DNA of 64,000 bases from Candidatus Thiosymbion ectosymbiont of Catanema sp. Cochon2018 (GCA_011392765.1 WYCW01000004.1:884205-948204); one strand, 5' to 3'. Numbered from the stretch's first letter, positions 52,681 through 61,328 are shown. Program-made: numbers and translations. Notes: generated from the letters alone by a model not told the origin.

Positions 52681-53130
52681 GTGGAAGTGATTCTGTTGAA
52701 AAAGGTTGGCCACCTGGGCAACCTGGGAGAAAAGGTCTCGGTGCGCGCCGGTTACGGTCGTAACTATCTGATCCCATCGGGCTTTGCGGTGCCGGCGACC
52801 GCGGCCAATCTGGAGTCGTTCGAAGCCCGGCGTGCCGAGTTGGAACGGGCGGCTATGGAAAGCCTGGCCGCGGCCGTGTCCCGCCAAGAGCGGCTCGAGA
52901 GTCTGACCGTAAAGGTAGCGCGTAAGGCCGGCGACGAGGGCAAGCTGTTCGGCTCCGTCGGTACCCAGGACATCGCCGTCGCGGTGCAGGAGATGGGGAT
53001 AGCACTGGAGCGGCAAGAGGTTCGCCTCCCCGAAGGCCCATTCCGCGCCACTGGCGAGTACGAAGTAACACTCCACCTCCATGCGGATATAGACGCCACC
53101 ATCAGACTCCAGGTCATCCCCGAGAAGTGA
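52681..53130 (+). CDS. rplI: Ribosomal protein bL9
   Basis: A 149-residue L9: MEVILLKKVGHLGNLGEKVSVRAGYGRNYLIPSGFAVPAT, a long connecting helix, then the C-terminal rRNA-binding domain (GKLFGSVGTQDIAVAVQ). The GTG at 52681 is the correct start by family alignment; GGGGG lies 8 bases upstream. Confidence 0.95.
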   Translation: MEVILLKKVGHLGNLGEKVSVRAGYGRNYLIPSGFAVPATAANLESFEARRAELERAAMESLAAAVSRQERLESLTVKVARKAGDEGKLFGSVGTQDIAVAVQEMGIALERQEVRLPEGPFRATGEYEVTLHLHADIDATIRLQVIPEK

Positions 53131-53667
53131 CCCTATAATCGTTTAGCCCCCTTTTTTAGCCGCAAATAAACGCAAATCGGAGCCGATCCAATTTGCGTCC
53201 ATTTGCGTTTAGGGCACTTTGAAAAATGCGATTTCCGTCAACGGCACGCATGAATAATCAATGGCTTAGAGTCGCTTAATTGGTGAAAACGCCTATTTTT
53301 CAAGGTGCCCTTTATTTGCGGCAAAAAACAAAGGCTCTTTCTGGATTCCGGACTGTTACTGTCCTCCACCTCCGGTGCGACCGTAGGGTGGGCTGTGCCC
53401 ACCGACCGGGCCTCCAGTCGCCGGCTGCCCCGTTCATTGATGCGGTTCACCGCCTACCTGCCCCGCCTGCCTGTCCCGTCCATGGAACGGCAGACAGGTC
53501 CCTGGGGCGGTACCTGCCTGCCGGCAGGCAGGGGCAGGCGCTCACCGCACCATAACAAAAAGACTACGAATCACACGAATCGATGCGAATATTCCCATGG
53601 GCACAAAGAACTCTATTCGCGCGGATTCGCGTGATTCGTAGTTTTCCTTAGCATCATTGAAGGGGCT
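53131..53667. other. Repeat-filled gap between rplI and dnaB
   Basis: No gene. Word hairpins lie at 53157-53212 (CGCAAATAAACGCAAATCGG / ATTTGCGTCCATTTGCG) and 53564-53647 (ACTACGAATCACACGAATCG / GCGTGATTCGTAGTTTTC). A family I-type end GGCTCTTTCTGGATTCCGG is at 53333, with GTAGGGTGGGCTGTGCCCACC at 53382 and CCTGCCTGCCGGCAGGCAGG near 53513. Confidence 0.65.
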
Positions 53668-56600
53668 ATGTGGGCCATGTCAGAACCGGACATCCCCCCC
53701 TTTCCCGAAGATAGCGTCCCTGGGGCCGAGTCGGCGCCGGCCGTTCCCGCCTATCCCGAGGAGGCCGCCTACGGGACCGAGAACCTGCGGGTTCCCCCCC
53801 ATTCCATCCAGGCGGAACAGTCCCTGCTTGGCGGCCTGATGCTCGATAACGAGACCTGGGACAAGATCGCGGACAAGGTAGCGGCGGGTGATTTCTACCG
53901 CCGTGAGCACCGCCTGATTTTCGAGGCGATCATACGACTGGTGGATGGCGACCAGCCCTTCGACGTCGTCACCCTGGCGGAGACCCTGGAGCGAACCGGA
54001 AATCTCGAGGATGCGGGCGGTCTCCCATACCTGGGTTCCATTGCCAAGGATACCCCGAGCGCAGCCAATGCGGTGGCCTATGCCAAGATCGTGCGCTTCA
54101 ACTCGGTGCTGCGGCAGCTCATTCACGCGGGCACGGAGATTGCCGATCTGGCCTACAATCCGGGGGATCGACCGGACAATGAGATCCTCGACGAGGCGGA
54201 GCGGCGGGTATTCGAGATCGCCGAGCAATTGGCGCGCGGTGGCGGTTTTAAGGAAATCAAATCGCTCCTGGTCACGGCCATCGATCGTATCGATCGGCTC
54301 TACAACAGCGATCAGCAGATTACCGGGCTAGCGACGGGGTTCCCGGATTTCGATGAGAAGACCTCGGGGCTCCAGAACTCGGACCTGATTATCGTCGCGG
54401 GCCGGCCTTCGATGGGGAAGTGTGTTCAGGCCGACACCGAAATCCTGCTGGAAGACGGCAGCCTGGAGACGATAGAAACCATCTGCCGCCGCAAGCGCGC
54501 ACGTCTCCTGTCGTTGGATCGGCACTGGAAGCTCGGACTGACTTCCCCTGTGGCCTATGTCGACGATGGAAAAAAACCGGTCTTTCGCATAACGACGCGC
54601 TTGGGGCGATCCATCGAGACCACCGCTACTCACCCCTATTGCACACCTTCCGGATGGCGGCCACTGGCGGAGTTGGCGGTCGGGCAACCCATTGCAGTCC
54701 CGCGGAGATTGCCCGTATTCGGCACCGAGAGCATGGAGGAATGCCGGATAAAGCTGTTGGCGTACCTGCTGGGTGACGGCGCCTTGACCCGATCCGCACC
54801 GAGGTTCACCAATCGGAACCCACGCATTCAGGCAGATTTTACCGCTGCCGTCGAGTCTTTTGGTGGGGTACGCGCTACCTTGCGAGAAAGACATGACCGG
54901 ACGCCGGATATCCTCATCGCGGCAGACGGGTCCCGGATCCAGGAAAACCGTCGCCGGTTTGCGGCCCGCCTGCGCAGAACGCTCGACGCATCACCCTACT
55001 CCGATCGCCGATTCGCTTACGCCATCGGCGCGTCCGCGGCGAGTGTCTGCAACTGGACTAGTACTTCGTTTCTTCATATTTTGCATATATCCCGTAGGGT
55101 GGGCTGTGCCCACCATCTGGGCTGTGCCCACCATCTGGGCTGTGCCCACCATCTAGGCACAGTATCGGTGGGCGTAGCCCACCCTACGGATTTGAGCATG
55201 AAAAATAAGGTGAAACGGGGTACTAGGGGCAACACGATTCCGGGAGAAACCCTGTATCGTAAGATCTGTGCCTTTTTCGACACTGAGGATGGTACTTGGC
55301 TGCCCGCGGGGCGCGACAGTGCAGCCAAGAACACACCGAACCCCCTCACCCGTTGGCTCGGCGAACTGGGCGTCTGGGGCAGAGATGCGCACACCAAGTC
55401 CATCCCGGATTGTGTGTTCCGTCTGCCCCGGACCCGGCTCGCACTCTTCATCAATCGTCTCTTTGCCACCGACGGTTGGGCGAGCCTGCTCGCAAACGGT
55501 CAAGCGCAGCTGGGCTATGCGTCGGTCAGCGAACGCCTGATACATCAGCTACAACACCTCCTGTTGCGGTTCGGAATCATCGCCAAGCTGCGTAACCGGA
55601 CAGTTACGAACGGCGGAAAAGAGTTCATCGCATTCCAACTCGATATTACGGATGCCGAATCCATCCGAGCCTTCGTATCGGAGATCGGAATCTTCGGTAA
55701 GGAAGATGCGCTATCTCGGGTAACGGACGCAATCACCAAAAAACGCTATCAGACGAACTGCGATCTGATTCCCCTCGAATTCTGGGACCAAATCGCCGGT
55801 ACTAAAGGAGATGAGCCCTGGAGCCGCCTCGCAAAACGCGCAGGTTTGGCTGGTACGAGCAATATCCATGTGGGCCGACGTTCACTCAGCCGGTCGCGGC
55901 TCGGGCGTCCGGCGATGGCCTTGGGGGATCGAGACCTGGCAGATCCGGCGACCAGCGATGTCTATTGGGACGAAATCAGGGCCATCCGGTATGTGGGACA
56001 TAAACAGGTCTATGACCTCACGATCCCCGACACGCATAACTTCGTTGCCAATGACATCTGCGTACACAACACCGCCTTTGCGATGAACATCGCGGAGAAC
56101 GTGTCGGTAGAGACGCAGCGCCCGGTGGCCGTATTCAGCATGGAGATGCCGGGGGAGGCCTTGGCCATGCGCATGATGTCGTCGCTGGGTCGGATCGATC
56201 AGCACCGGGTACGCACGGGCAAGCTGGAAGAAGACGAATGGCCGCGCCTGACCTCGTCCGTGAACATCCTGTCCAAGACCAAGCTATTCATCGACGATAC
56301 ACCGGCCCTGTCGCCGACCGAGGTGCGCGCCCGCGCGCGCCGCTTGAAACGCGAGCACGACGACCTGGCGATGATCGTCATCGACTACCTGCAACTGATG
56401 CAGGCCCCCGAGGCACGCGAGAATCGGGTGGCGGAGATCTCGGCTATTTCACGGTCCTTAAAAGCACTGGCCAAGGAACTCGACATTCCCGTCGTCGCCC
56501 TGTCCCAGCTCAACCGCAGCCTGGAGCAGCGACCCAACAAGCGGCCCATCATGTCGGATCTGAGGGAATCGGGCGCCATCGAGCAGGACGCAGACCTGAT

Positions 56601-56778
56601 CGCGTTCATCTACCGGGATGAGGTCTATAACGAAGACAGCCCCGACAAGGGCATCGCCGAAATCATCATCGCCAAGCAGCGCAACGGCCCCATCGGGACC
56701 ATCCGGCTCACCTTCCTCGGCAAATACACCAAGTTCGAGAACTACATCGCCGATGTCTATCAGGAACAGGGTTATTGA
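53668..56778 (+). CDS. dnaB: Replicative DNA helicase DnaB carrying an intein
   Basis: A 1036-residue precursor. Extein residues 1-251 and 802-1036 together make a 486-residue DnaB: N-terminal PHSIQAEQSLLGGLMLDNETWD, then GRPSMGK | TAFAMNIAENV (Walker A split by the intein), FSMEMPGEALAMRM, IVIDYLQLMQ, LSQLNRSLEQR and DLRESGAIEQDAD. It unwinds DNA at the replication fork. The helicase is inactive until the intein is removed, because the intein separates Lys and Thr of the P-loop. The start is either ATG 53668 or 53677. Confidence 0.95.
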   Translation: MWAMSEPDIPPFPEDSVPGAESAPAVPAYPEEAAYGTENLRVPPHSIQAEQSLLGGLMLDNETWDKIADKVAAGDFYRREHRLIFEAIIRLVDGDQPFDVVTLAETLERTGNLEDAGGLPYLGSIAKDTPSAANAVAYAKIVRFNSVLRQLIHAGTEIADLAYNPGDRPDNEILDEAERRVFEIAEQLARGGGFKEIKSLLVTAIDRIDRLYNSDQQITGLATGFPDFDEKTSGLQNSDLIIVAGRPSMGKCVQADTEILLEDGSLETIETICRRKRARLLSLDRHWKLGLTSPVAYVDDGKKPVFRITTRLGRSIETTATHPYCTPSGWRPLAELAVGQPIAVPRRLPVFGTESMEECRIKLLAYLLGDGALTRSAPRFTNRNPRIQADFTAAVESFGGVRATLRERHDRTPDILIAADGSRIQENRRRFAARLRRTLDASPYSDRRFAYAIGASAASVCNWTSTSFLHILHISRRVGCAHHLGCAHHLGCAHHLGTVSVGVAHPTDLSMKNKVKRGTRGNTIPGETLYRKICAFFDTEDGTWLPAGRDSAAKNTPNPLTRWLGELGVWGRDAHTKSIPDCVFRLPRTRLALFINRLFATDGWASLLANGQAQLGYASVSERLIHQLQHLLLRFGIIAKLRNRTVTNGGKEFIAFQLDITDAESIRAFVSEIGIFGKEDALSRVTDAITKKRYQTNCDLIPLEFWDQIAGTKGDEPWSRLAKRAGLAGTSNIHVGRRSLSRSRLGRPAMALGDRDLADPATSDVYWDEIRAIRYVGHKQVYDLTIPDTHNFVANDICVHNTAFAMNIAENVSVETQRPVAVFSMEMPGEALAMRMMSSLGRIDQHRVRTGKLEEDEWPRLTSSVNILSKTKLFIDDTPALSPTEVRARARRLKREHDDLAMIVIDYLQLMQAPEARENRVAEISAISRSLKALAKELDIPVVALSQLNRSLEQRPNKRPIMSDLRESGAIEQDADLIAFIYRDEVYNEDSPDKGIAEIIIAKQRNGPIGTIRLTFLGKYTKFENYIADVYQEQGY
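54421..56070 (+). other. DnaB intein with LAGLIDADG homing endonuclease, 550 residues
   Basis: It begins CVQADTEILLEDGSLETIE (Cys1) and ends VYDLTIPDTHNFVANDICVHN before Thr+1 of the Walker A motif. Block B is IETTATHPYCTPSGW, with the usual Thr and His. The endonuclease has two LAGLIDADG-type helices: KLLAYLLGDGALT and LFINRLFATDGWA. All nucleophiles (Cys1, terminal His-Asn, Thr+1) are present, so splicing is expected. A 55-residue stretch between the two endonuclease helices comes from a mobile element at 55058-55226. Confidence 0.93.
55058..55226. mobile_element. Family F element in frame inside the dnaB intein
   Basis: CTAGTACTTCGTTTCTTC and GAAACGGGGTACTAG are the ends and CTAG is repeated at both. 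Net addition is 165 bp, exactly 55 codons, without a stop. It adds RRVGCAHHLGCAHHLGCAHH and flanking residues. The HHLGCA repeat comes from three tandem copies of the 18-base GGGCTGTGCCCACCATCT. Without it the protein reads SAASVCNW-TRGNTIPG. The same element, reversed and interrupted, lies at 13091-13545. Confidence 0.9.
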
Positions 56779-57159
56779 TCCGAGTGCGGATACCCTCGGC
56801 TACCGATGACATTGAGAGGCGGTCTAAAAAATCAAGGTGCCTTGGTCTTGACTGCTTGCCGAAGAATTCAGCCGCGAATGAACGCAAATGGAGATCACTT
56901 CTTAAATTTGCGTCTATGTGGTATATAAAGCGTTTTGGCGTACTTAAACACGGCGACTCGCCGTCTACTACCTGTTAGGCCTGCTAGTGGATGCACGTTT
57001 GTGAATGAGCATTGAGGGAAGGCTTGTGAAGAATTCTATCGACAGAGCACTTACTTCGCTTGTGGTGGTTCCGCCAGAATATTTTAGGTTTAAGACAGTT
57101 GACAACAACAGCGTATGCGCACGACCGTATACTCTGCAACAGCTTCGTGGAGGTAGACT
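56779..57159. other. Gap after dnaB with a repeat copy
   Basis: No gene. GAGAGGCGGTCTAAAAAATC at 56813 resembles a family D end. A CGCAAAT word hairpin spans 56871-56920, and 56914-56990 is an inverted copy of the repeat at 652. The last 100 bases include a GGAGG site for the gene at 57160. Confidence 0.55.
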
Positions 57160-58236
57160 ATGAATAGATTAATGGATTATCCGAGGGTTGTGCTCGCAGC
57201 TTGGCAGCGCGCTTTTGTATATTTCATTTCGCTGACATGGCTGCGGGGCATCATCGAGCTGATACGGCATCTGGTTGAAATCTACAGGCGCTTTGAAAGG
57301 CTGAAGGAACGCCGGAGAGGCCGAGAACCGGGGTGTCCACCAAAATGCGGCCGGGTGCCAGCGGACGTATACCGGCGCGCCGACCCGATGATCTATTCGC
57401 AACGCCATTTGATGGAGCAGGGCCTTGCTGTCACCTGGAACAATCCGGACATACAGCTTTTCGAGAACGGCCAGCCGGTCAGTTCGTCGCAGCTCAAGCC
57501 CAACACCGATTACGAGGTCCGTGCAACCATCTGGAACAACTCAACGCGAGCCCCCGCGGTGGGAGTGGGGATTGAATTCTACTACCACGATTTTGGTATC
57601 GGCCCGGTGCCGATCGCTATTGGCAGCGATACGGTAACGCTGCCTGTCAAGGGCGCGCCGGGCCATCCGGCTATGGCGACGACGGTCTGGCGCACGCCCG
57701 ATGCGCCCGGGCATTACTGTCTGAAGGTGCAGCTGCACTGGGCCGACGATGTGAATCCCAAGAACAACCTTGGGCAGGAGAACACCAATGTGAGTGCTGC
57801 GCAATCACCGGCGAAGTTTACCTTCCCGGTGCGCAACGAAGATGTAGTGCGTCGGCTCCTGCGTCTGATTGCCGATGCCTACGAGATCCCACGACCGATC
57901 GACTGCAAGGACCGGCCCACGCAAGCCCACAGCAACAAGCAACACCCGCAATTTGCCAAGCTCCCTACGTTCCGACTGGCCACCGAGGAAGAGGCCGACT
58001 GGGCATTTGCGCGCGCGCGCCACGGACCGGCGGCACATCCGGTTCCGGTGGGTTGGACGGTCGCGATCGAACCCGACACGCTTGATCTGGATGCTGGCGA
58101 GACCCGCGAAGTCAAAATCTCGGTCACTCCGCCGGAAGGCTGGGAAGGCTGTCAGGCGATAAACGTGAATGCGTTGAAGGGCGACGATCCGGTTGGCGGG
58201 GTAACCCTTTATATAACTAGAACCGGAGGATCTTGA
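57160..58236 (+). CDS. Unknown protein with N-terminal membrane helix and beta-sandwich domain
   Basis: A 358-residue protein. One hydrophobic helix lies near residues 10-30 (VLAAWQRAFVYFISLTWLRG), followed by a basic stretch. A domain at about 85-215 resembles CARDB/Ig-like folds (NTDYEVRATIWNNSTRAPAVG, EFYYHDFGIG, APGHYCLKVQLHWADDVNPKNN). A second sandwich is at the C-terminus (IEPDTLDLDAGETREVKISVTPP). No catalytic motif. A GGAGG site lies 8 bases before the ATG. The next gene starts 2 bases after the stop. Function unknown. Confidence 0.75.
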   Translation: MNRLMDYPRVVLAAWQRAFVYFISLTWLRGIIELIRHLVEIYRRFERLKERRRGREPGCPPKCGRVPADVYRRADPMIYSQRHLMEQGLAVTWNNPDIQLFENGQPVSSSQLKPNTDYEVRATIWNNSTRAPAVGVGIEFYYHDFGIGPVPIAIGSDTVTLPVKGAPGHPAMATTVWRTPDAPGHYCLKVQLHWADDVNPKNNLGQENTNVSAAQSPAKFTFPVRNEDVVRRLLRLIADAYEIPRPIDCKDRPTQAHSNKQHPQFAKLPTFRLATEEEADWAFARARHGPAAHPVPVGWTVAIEPDTLDLDAGETREVKISVTPPEGWEGCQAINVNALKGDDPVGGVTLYITRTGGS

Positions 58237-58237
58237 G

Positions 58238-59284
58238 ATGGCCGACTGTCAGAAGCACTTTTTTTGCGTCCCTGCAAGTGACTACAAACCGGTCAAGGCC
58301 GCGACACTCGCGCTGGCCAGCCTGATCTTCATGGTCGCGTCCGGTGCTGTAGGCTTCACGCTGGGCGGGATCGTGGGAGGGGCGCTGTGGATCGCGGCGG
58401 TGTTCGATCTGTGCCACTACTTACATGGAGGCAAGCTGATCTGCCACAAGAAGAAGGTCTGCGCCATCGGGAGCGTGGCCAAGGAGCATCCCGTAGGCAG
58501 CGACAAATCTGGTCTGGAGAAGATGGACGACGATTTTACTTTCGACCTGATCATCTCGCCGCACGCGGCGGTGGAGACCAAATCGGACATGATCTCGACC
58601 GATCCCAACCAAGGTAAGTTGATTGAGGACCGGCCCGGGCCGCTGGGGATCGGGCTGGAATATGATGGGGTGAGCGTGACATTTCCCGGGATCAATGACG
58701 AGAACTATGTCGAAACTGAGGTGTTGCATTGCGAGATCAAGGGCTGCCGGGTACATGACGTGTGCATCGTGCTCAAAGTGATGTCGTTTCCCACCGCGGC
58801 GGCGGCGGTCTGGTGCTCGATCCCAATAATCGGCTGGATAAGCTGCTCAGTCGCTCTTCTGGTCGCGGCCATCATCACGCTTGTCGTGGGTGGCATCGTC
58901 TGGGCTGCGACCCACAACGGCGCGCTGTCGGATGTGATGGACCCGAATGCTGGCGATCTTGTGCCTGCCGATAACAAAGGACAGGGTGGTGACATTGTTC
59001 TGGTGCGCGGGGATTGGGTCTATGACGCCGGCCATGCGGGGTGGAATGAGATTCAGCCGGTCCGTTACGCGCAGAAACTGACGATTCCGGACAAGTTCCA
59101 CGGCGCCGCTAAGGCGAGTGCAGCGCTGGTGGCCGACTTCAAGAGAGAGGTGCTCGATCCCTGGTGTTACGAGTCCGGCAAGACCGAGGATCCGTTGGTC
59201 ATTGAGAACCAAAAAAGGCCGGAAAACCGGTGGCACATCCATCCGTCGATCGATGGGTGCAGAGAGCAACCCGTAATCAAGTAA
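58238..59284 (+). CDS. Unknown membrane-anchored protein
   Basis: A 348-residue protein. An N-terminal cytosolic segment with Cys pairs precedes a hydrophobic hairpin (residues about 22-57, SLIFMVASGAVGFTLGGIVGGALWIAAV). A soluble stretch and a second hydrophobic pair (about 185-226, IIGWISCSVALLVAAIITLVVGGIVWAA) follow. The C-terminus has GDIVLVRGDWVYDAGHAGWNEIQPV, suggesting a hydrolase- or ligand-binding-like loop, but I recognise no family. It is coupled to the preceding gene (GGAGG in the end of that gene) and to the transporter gene after it. Confidence 0.72.
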   Translation: MADCQKHFFCVPASDYKPVKAATLALASLIFMVASGAVGFTLGGIVGGALWIAAVFDLCHYLHGGKLICHKKKVCAIGSVAKEHPVGSDKSGLEKMDDDFTFDLIISPHAAVETKSDMISTDPNQGKLIEDRPGPLGIGLEYDGVSVTFPGINDENYVETEVLHCEIKGCRVHDVCIVLKVMSFPTAAAAVWCSIPIIGWISCSVALLVAAIITLVVGGIVWAATHNGALSDVMDPNAGDLVPADNKGQGGDIVLVRGDWVYDAGHAGWNEIQPVRYAQKLTIPDKFHGAAKASAALVADFKREVLDPWCYESGKTEDPLVIENQKRPENRWHIHPSIDGCREQPVIK

Positions 59285-59290
59285 TCAGGC

Positions 59291-60016
59291 ATGGAGTCGC
59301 TGGCGCTTCTGGAAGTGGTGGTCGTAGCGGTGGCGGCGGGGATGTCCTTTGTCGTCTCTGCCTCGGTGGGGCTCGGTGGCTCACTGTTGCTGGTTCCGGT
59401 TTTGGTCCTCATCCTGGGACCCAAAGAGGGGGTTGGCCTGGCTGCCCTGCTGCTGGGCAGCAACAACGTGTTCAAGGTAATCGCATATCGGCGGACGATT
59501 CCCTTTCGCGCAGCGGCGATGATCATCCTGCTGATTGCGGCAGGGGCGGCGCTGGGCGCGACCGCGATGGTTCACTCTCCGCCCGAGATCGTGGCTTCCG
59601 GGGTATTTGTTGCCTTTCTCGGAACGTTCGTGATGGAGCGGACGAGGTTCGATCTCGGCCGCACCATGTTCGCGCCGGTTCTTGCCTTCGCCTCGGGCGC
59701 GACCTCGGGCTTTTCTGGCACCTCCGGTCCGCTCAAGGGCGCTGCGATTCGCAATCTCGATGTCGACCGCGCGCATTTCGCTGGGGCGGCTTCGGTGGCC
59801 TCGTTGGTGGGCGATCTAACGAAAACGACGGTGTTTGCCCATGCGCAGCTTCTAGACGGTTGGGCGCTGACGATTCTAGTGATAGTGCTGCCATTGATGC
59901 TCCTGGGCACCTTGTCCGGGTTTCGCCTGAATCGACAACTGGGCGAGCGTGCATTCACCGTGTTTTTCTGGATTGTCATGGTTGGCTACGGCATGCGGCT
60001 TCTGACCAGCGTTTGA
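59291..60016 (+). CDS. TSUP-family (TauE/SafE) membrane transporter
   Basis: A 241-residue protein with about seven to eight helices and the duplicated TSUP pattern (SVGLGGSLLLVPVLVLILGPKEGVGLAALLLGSNNVFKV ... GATSGFSGTSGPLKGAAIR ... GTLSGFRLNRQL). TSUP proteins carry anions such as sulfite or sulfonates; the substrate cannot be told. Starts 7 bases after the preceding gene, so it is probably the third gene of the operon. Confidence 0.87.
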   Translation: MESLALLEVVVVAVAAGMSFVVSASVGLGGSLLLVPVLVLILGPKEGVGLAALLLGSNNVFKVIAYRRTIPFRAAAMIILLIAAGAALGATAMVHSPPEIVASGVFVAFLGTFVMERTRFDLGRTMFAPVLAFASGATSGFSGTSGPLKGAAIRNLDVDRAHFAGAASVASLVGDLTKTTVFAHAQLLDGWALTILVIVLPLMLLGTLSGFRLNRQLGERAFTVFFWIVMVGYGMRLLTSV

Positions 60017-60098
60017 CTTACGCATTCGAGCCTACAATTGAAATCGCGGGAAATAAGGGACAGACCACGTTTATAATCGGAATCAATGCAACTTTCGA

Positions 60099-60152
60099 CT
60101 AACATGTCAAATCAACCCGACGAGCGGATTATTTGCGACGTTAGCCCTCTAT
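60099..60152. repeat. Possible attC remnant before the cassette array
   Basis: CTAACATGTCAAATCAACCCG ... ATTATTTGCGACGTTAG has complementary ends (CTAAC/GTTAG) and partly pairing arms, as in an attC. It is imperfect and might be chance. It marks the point where the operon ends and mobile sequence begins. Confidence 0.3.
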
Positions 60153-60352
60153 AAAAGGCCCCACAATAAGTCAAATTAAGCAAGCAACAGAAAGTCACCG
60201 TAAACAGTGCAGAAGACATCTATCCGATCATGCGCCAAATTCTCCGGAGAGAGAATCAACCACTATGGACTGAAAGTCCATAGTATGGAGTGCGACTGAA
60301 AGTCGCTATTTCGGCTAAAGCCGACTGAATGTCAGCCCAAAATGACTCAAGG

Positions 60353-60523
60353 TTACCCTATCTCGATGATTTCGATCCCTTTAGCATCACAGATTTGTTG
60401 AATTAACGTCCGCACTCGCTTCCCAACATCCTTTGTCAATACCTTATATCTGTACTTGGTGATCCAGACAAGGTGAACCCTTAAGTCATGTACCGTATGC
60501 GATGATCTTCTGTAAGACCTCAT
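60353..60523 (-). pseudogene. tnpA: IS200-type transposase TnpA, N-terminal fragment
   Basis: 56 codons starting MRSYRRSSHTVHDLRVHLVW and continuing ITKYRYKVLTKDVGKRVRTL, the N-terminus of IS200/IS605 Y1 transposases. It stops after IEIIEIG, before the HUH motif and catalytic Tyr. Small hairpins flank it on both sides (GACTGAAAGTC-type near 60270-60340 and GACTAAAAGTC / GCACTAAAGTGC near 60533-60560), as at IS200 ends. This is a non-autonomous remnant directly before the cassette array. Confidence 0.85.
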
Positions 60524-60657
60524 GAATGAGAGTAGACTAAAAGTCTTGCACTAAAGTGCATAGTTTTTACTAACGTATTGGGACAATAAAATTGGGCATT
60601 GGCCTTCTGGCAGCTTGCCTCATCGACTAGTGCCTGATAGAGGAGGGTATCATAAAT

Positions 60658-61188
60658 ATGCACCTTAAAAGCGTTTTCTTCGTATGCGCCCTAGTGGCTC
60701 TACCCTTGGGATGTGTTTTTTCGTCTGACGATAATTGTGCTCGTTTTGAACATTTGGATAAACAATGCGAAGAAGCCAAGCACGGAACATTGAGTCTTCA
60801 TATAGGAAACTACAGCGATCCTTTGACGAACTCTTACTTGTTCGGTTGTGCGGCTTCAGTAGTCATACCCGATGTAAGCATGATTAGCGGGGAAAGTAAG
60901 AGCAAGAAAGAAAGGCTAGCAGAAAAAGTGGAAAAGGCTAAAGTTGCTGACTTTTTGTTATCAAGGGGTATAGATCCAAATTATAAGAATGAATATGGAG
61001 ATAATTTGTTGATGTTAGTTGTTTCTTCCTTTTTGCCTGATGAGTGGAAGGAGGATACTGTTAGAGTGTTAATAAAGAAGGGAGTAAATATTCGTGAGAA
61101 AAATTCCAATGGGGATACAGTTATGGATTCAGCAGAGCACCGGGGAGCTCCCGGAGTGATTAAGATATTGTCAGAGTATAAAAATTAA
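60658..61188 (+). CDS. Cassette-encoded ankyrin-like lipoprotein
   Basis: A 176-residue protein with a lipoprotein signal (MHLKSVFFVCALVALPLGC) and, in the second half, ankyrin-type units (DFLLSRGIDPNYKNEYGDNLLMLVV; VRVLIKKGVNIREKNSNGDTVMDSA). It lies immediately before the attC at 61190, so it is the first visible integron cassette. Its upstream cassette boundary (TTATGCC expected) is not found. AT-rich composition supports acquisition. Confidence 0.8.
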   Translation: MHLKSVFFVCALVALPLGCVFSSDDNCARFEHLDKQCEEAKHGTLSLHIGNYSDPLTNSYLFGCAASVVIPDVSMISGESKSKKERLAEKVEKAKVADFLLSRGIDPNYKNEYGDNLLMLVVSSFLPDEWKEDTVRVLIKKGVNIREKNSNGDTVMDSAEHRGAPGVIKILSEYKN

Positions 61189-61189
61189 G

Positions 61190-61264
61190 GCATAACACTA
61201 CGCTCAACCCGACCGACCAAAAGCGCTGCCGCGCTTTGGTCGGCGGGTTAGCTTGGCGTTATGC
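61190..61264 (+). repeat. attC site of cassette 1
   Basis: A 75-base imperfect palindrome: R'' GCATAAC, L'' TCAACCCGACC, a GCGCTGCCGCGC central hairpin, L' GGCGGGTTAG, R' GTTATGC. The following cassette begins TTATGCG at 61259 and its own R'' (CGCATAAC at 62109-62116) is the exact complement, confirming the cassette junction. Confidence 0.9.
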
Positions 61265-61328
61265 GATACAAAATTTCCGGGTAACCAGATAAAATAATGC
61301 ATGTTTTCAGATGGCGAGGTGTATTGGC

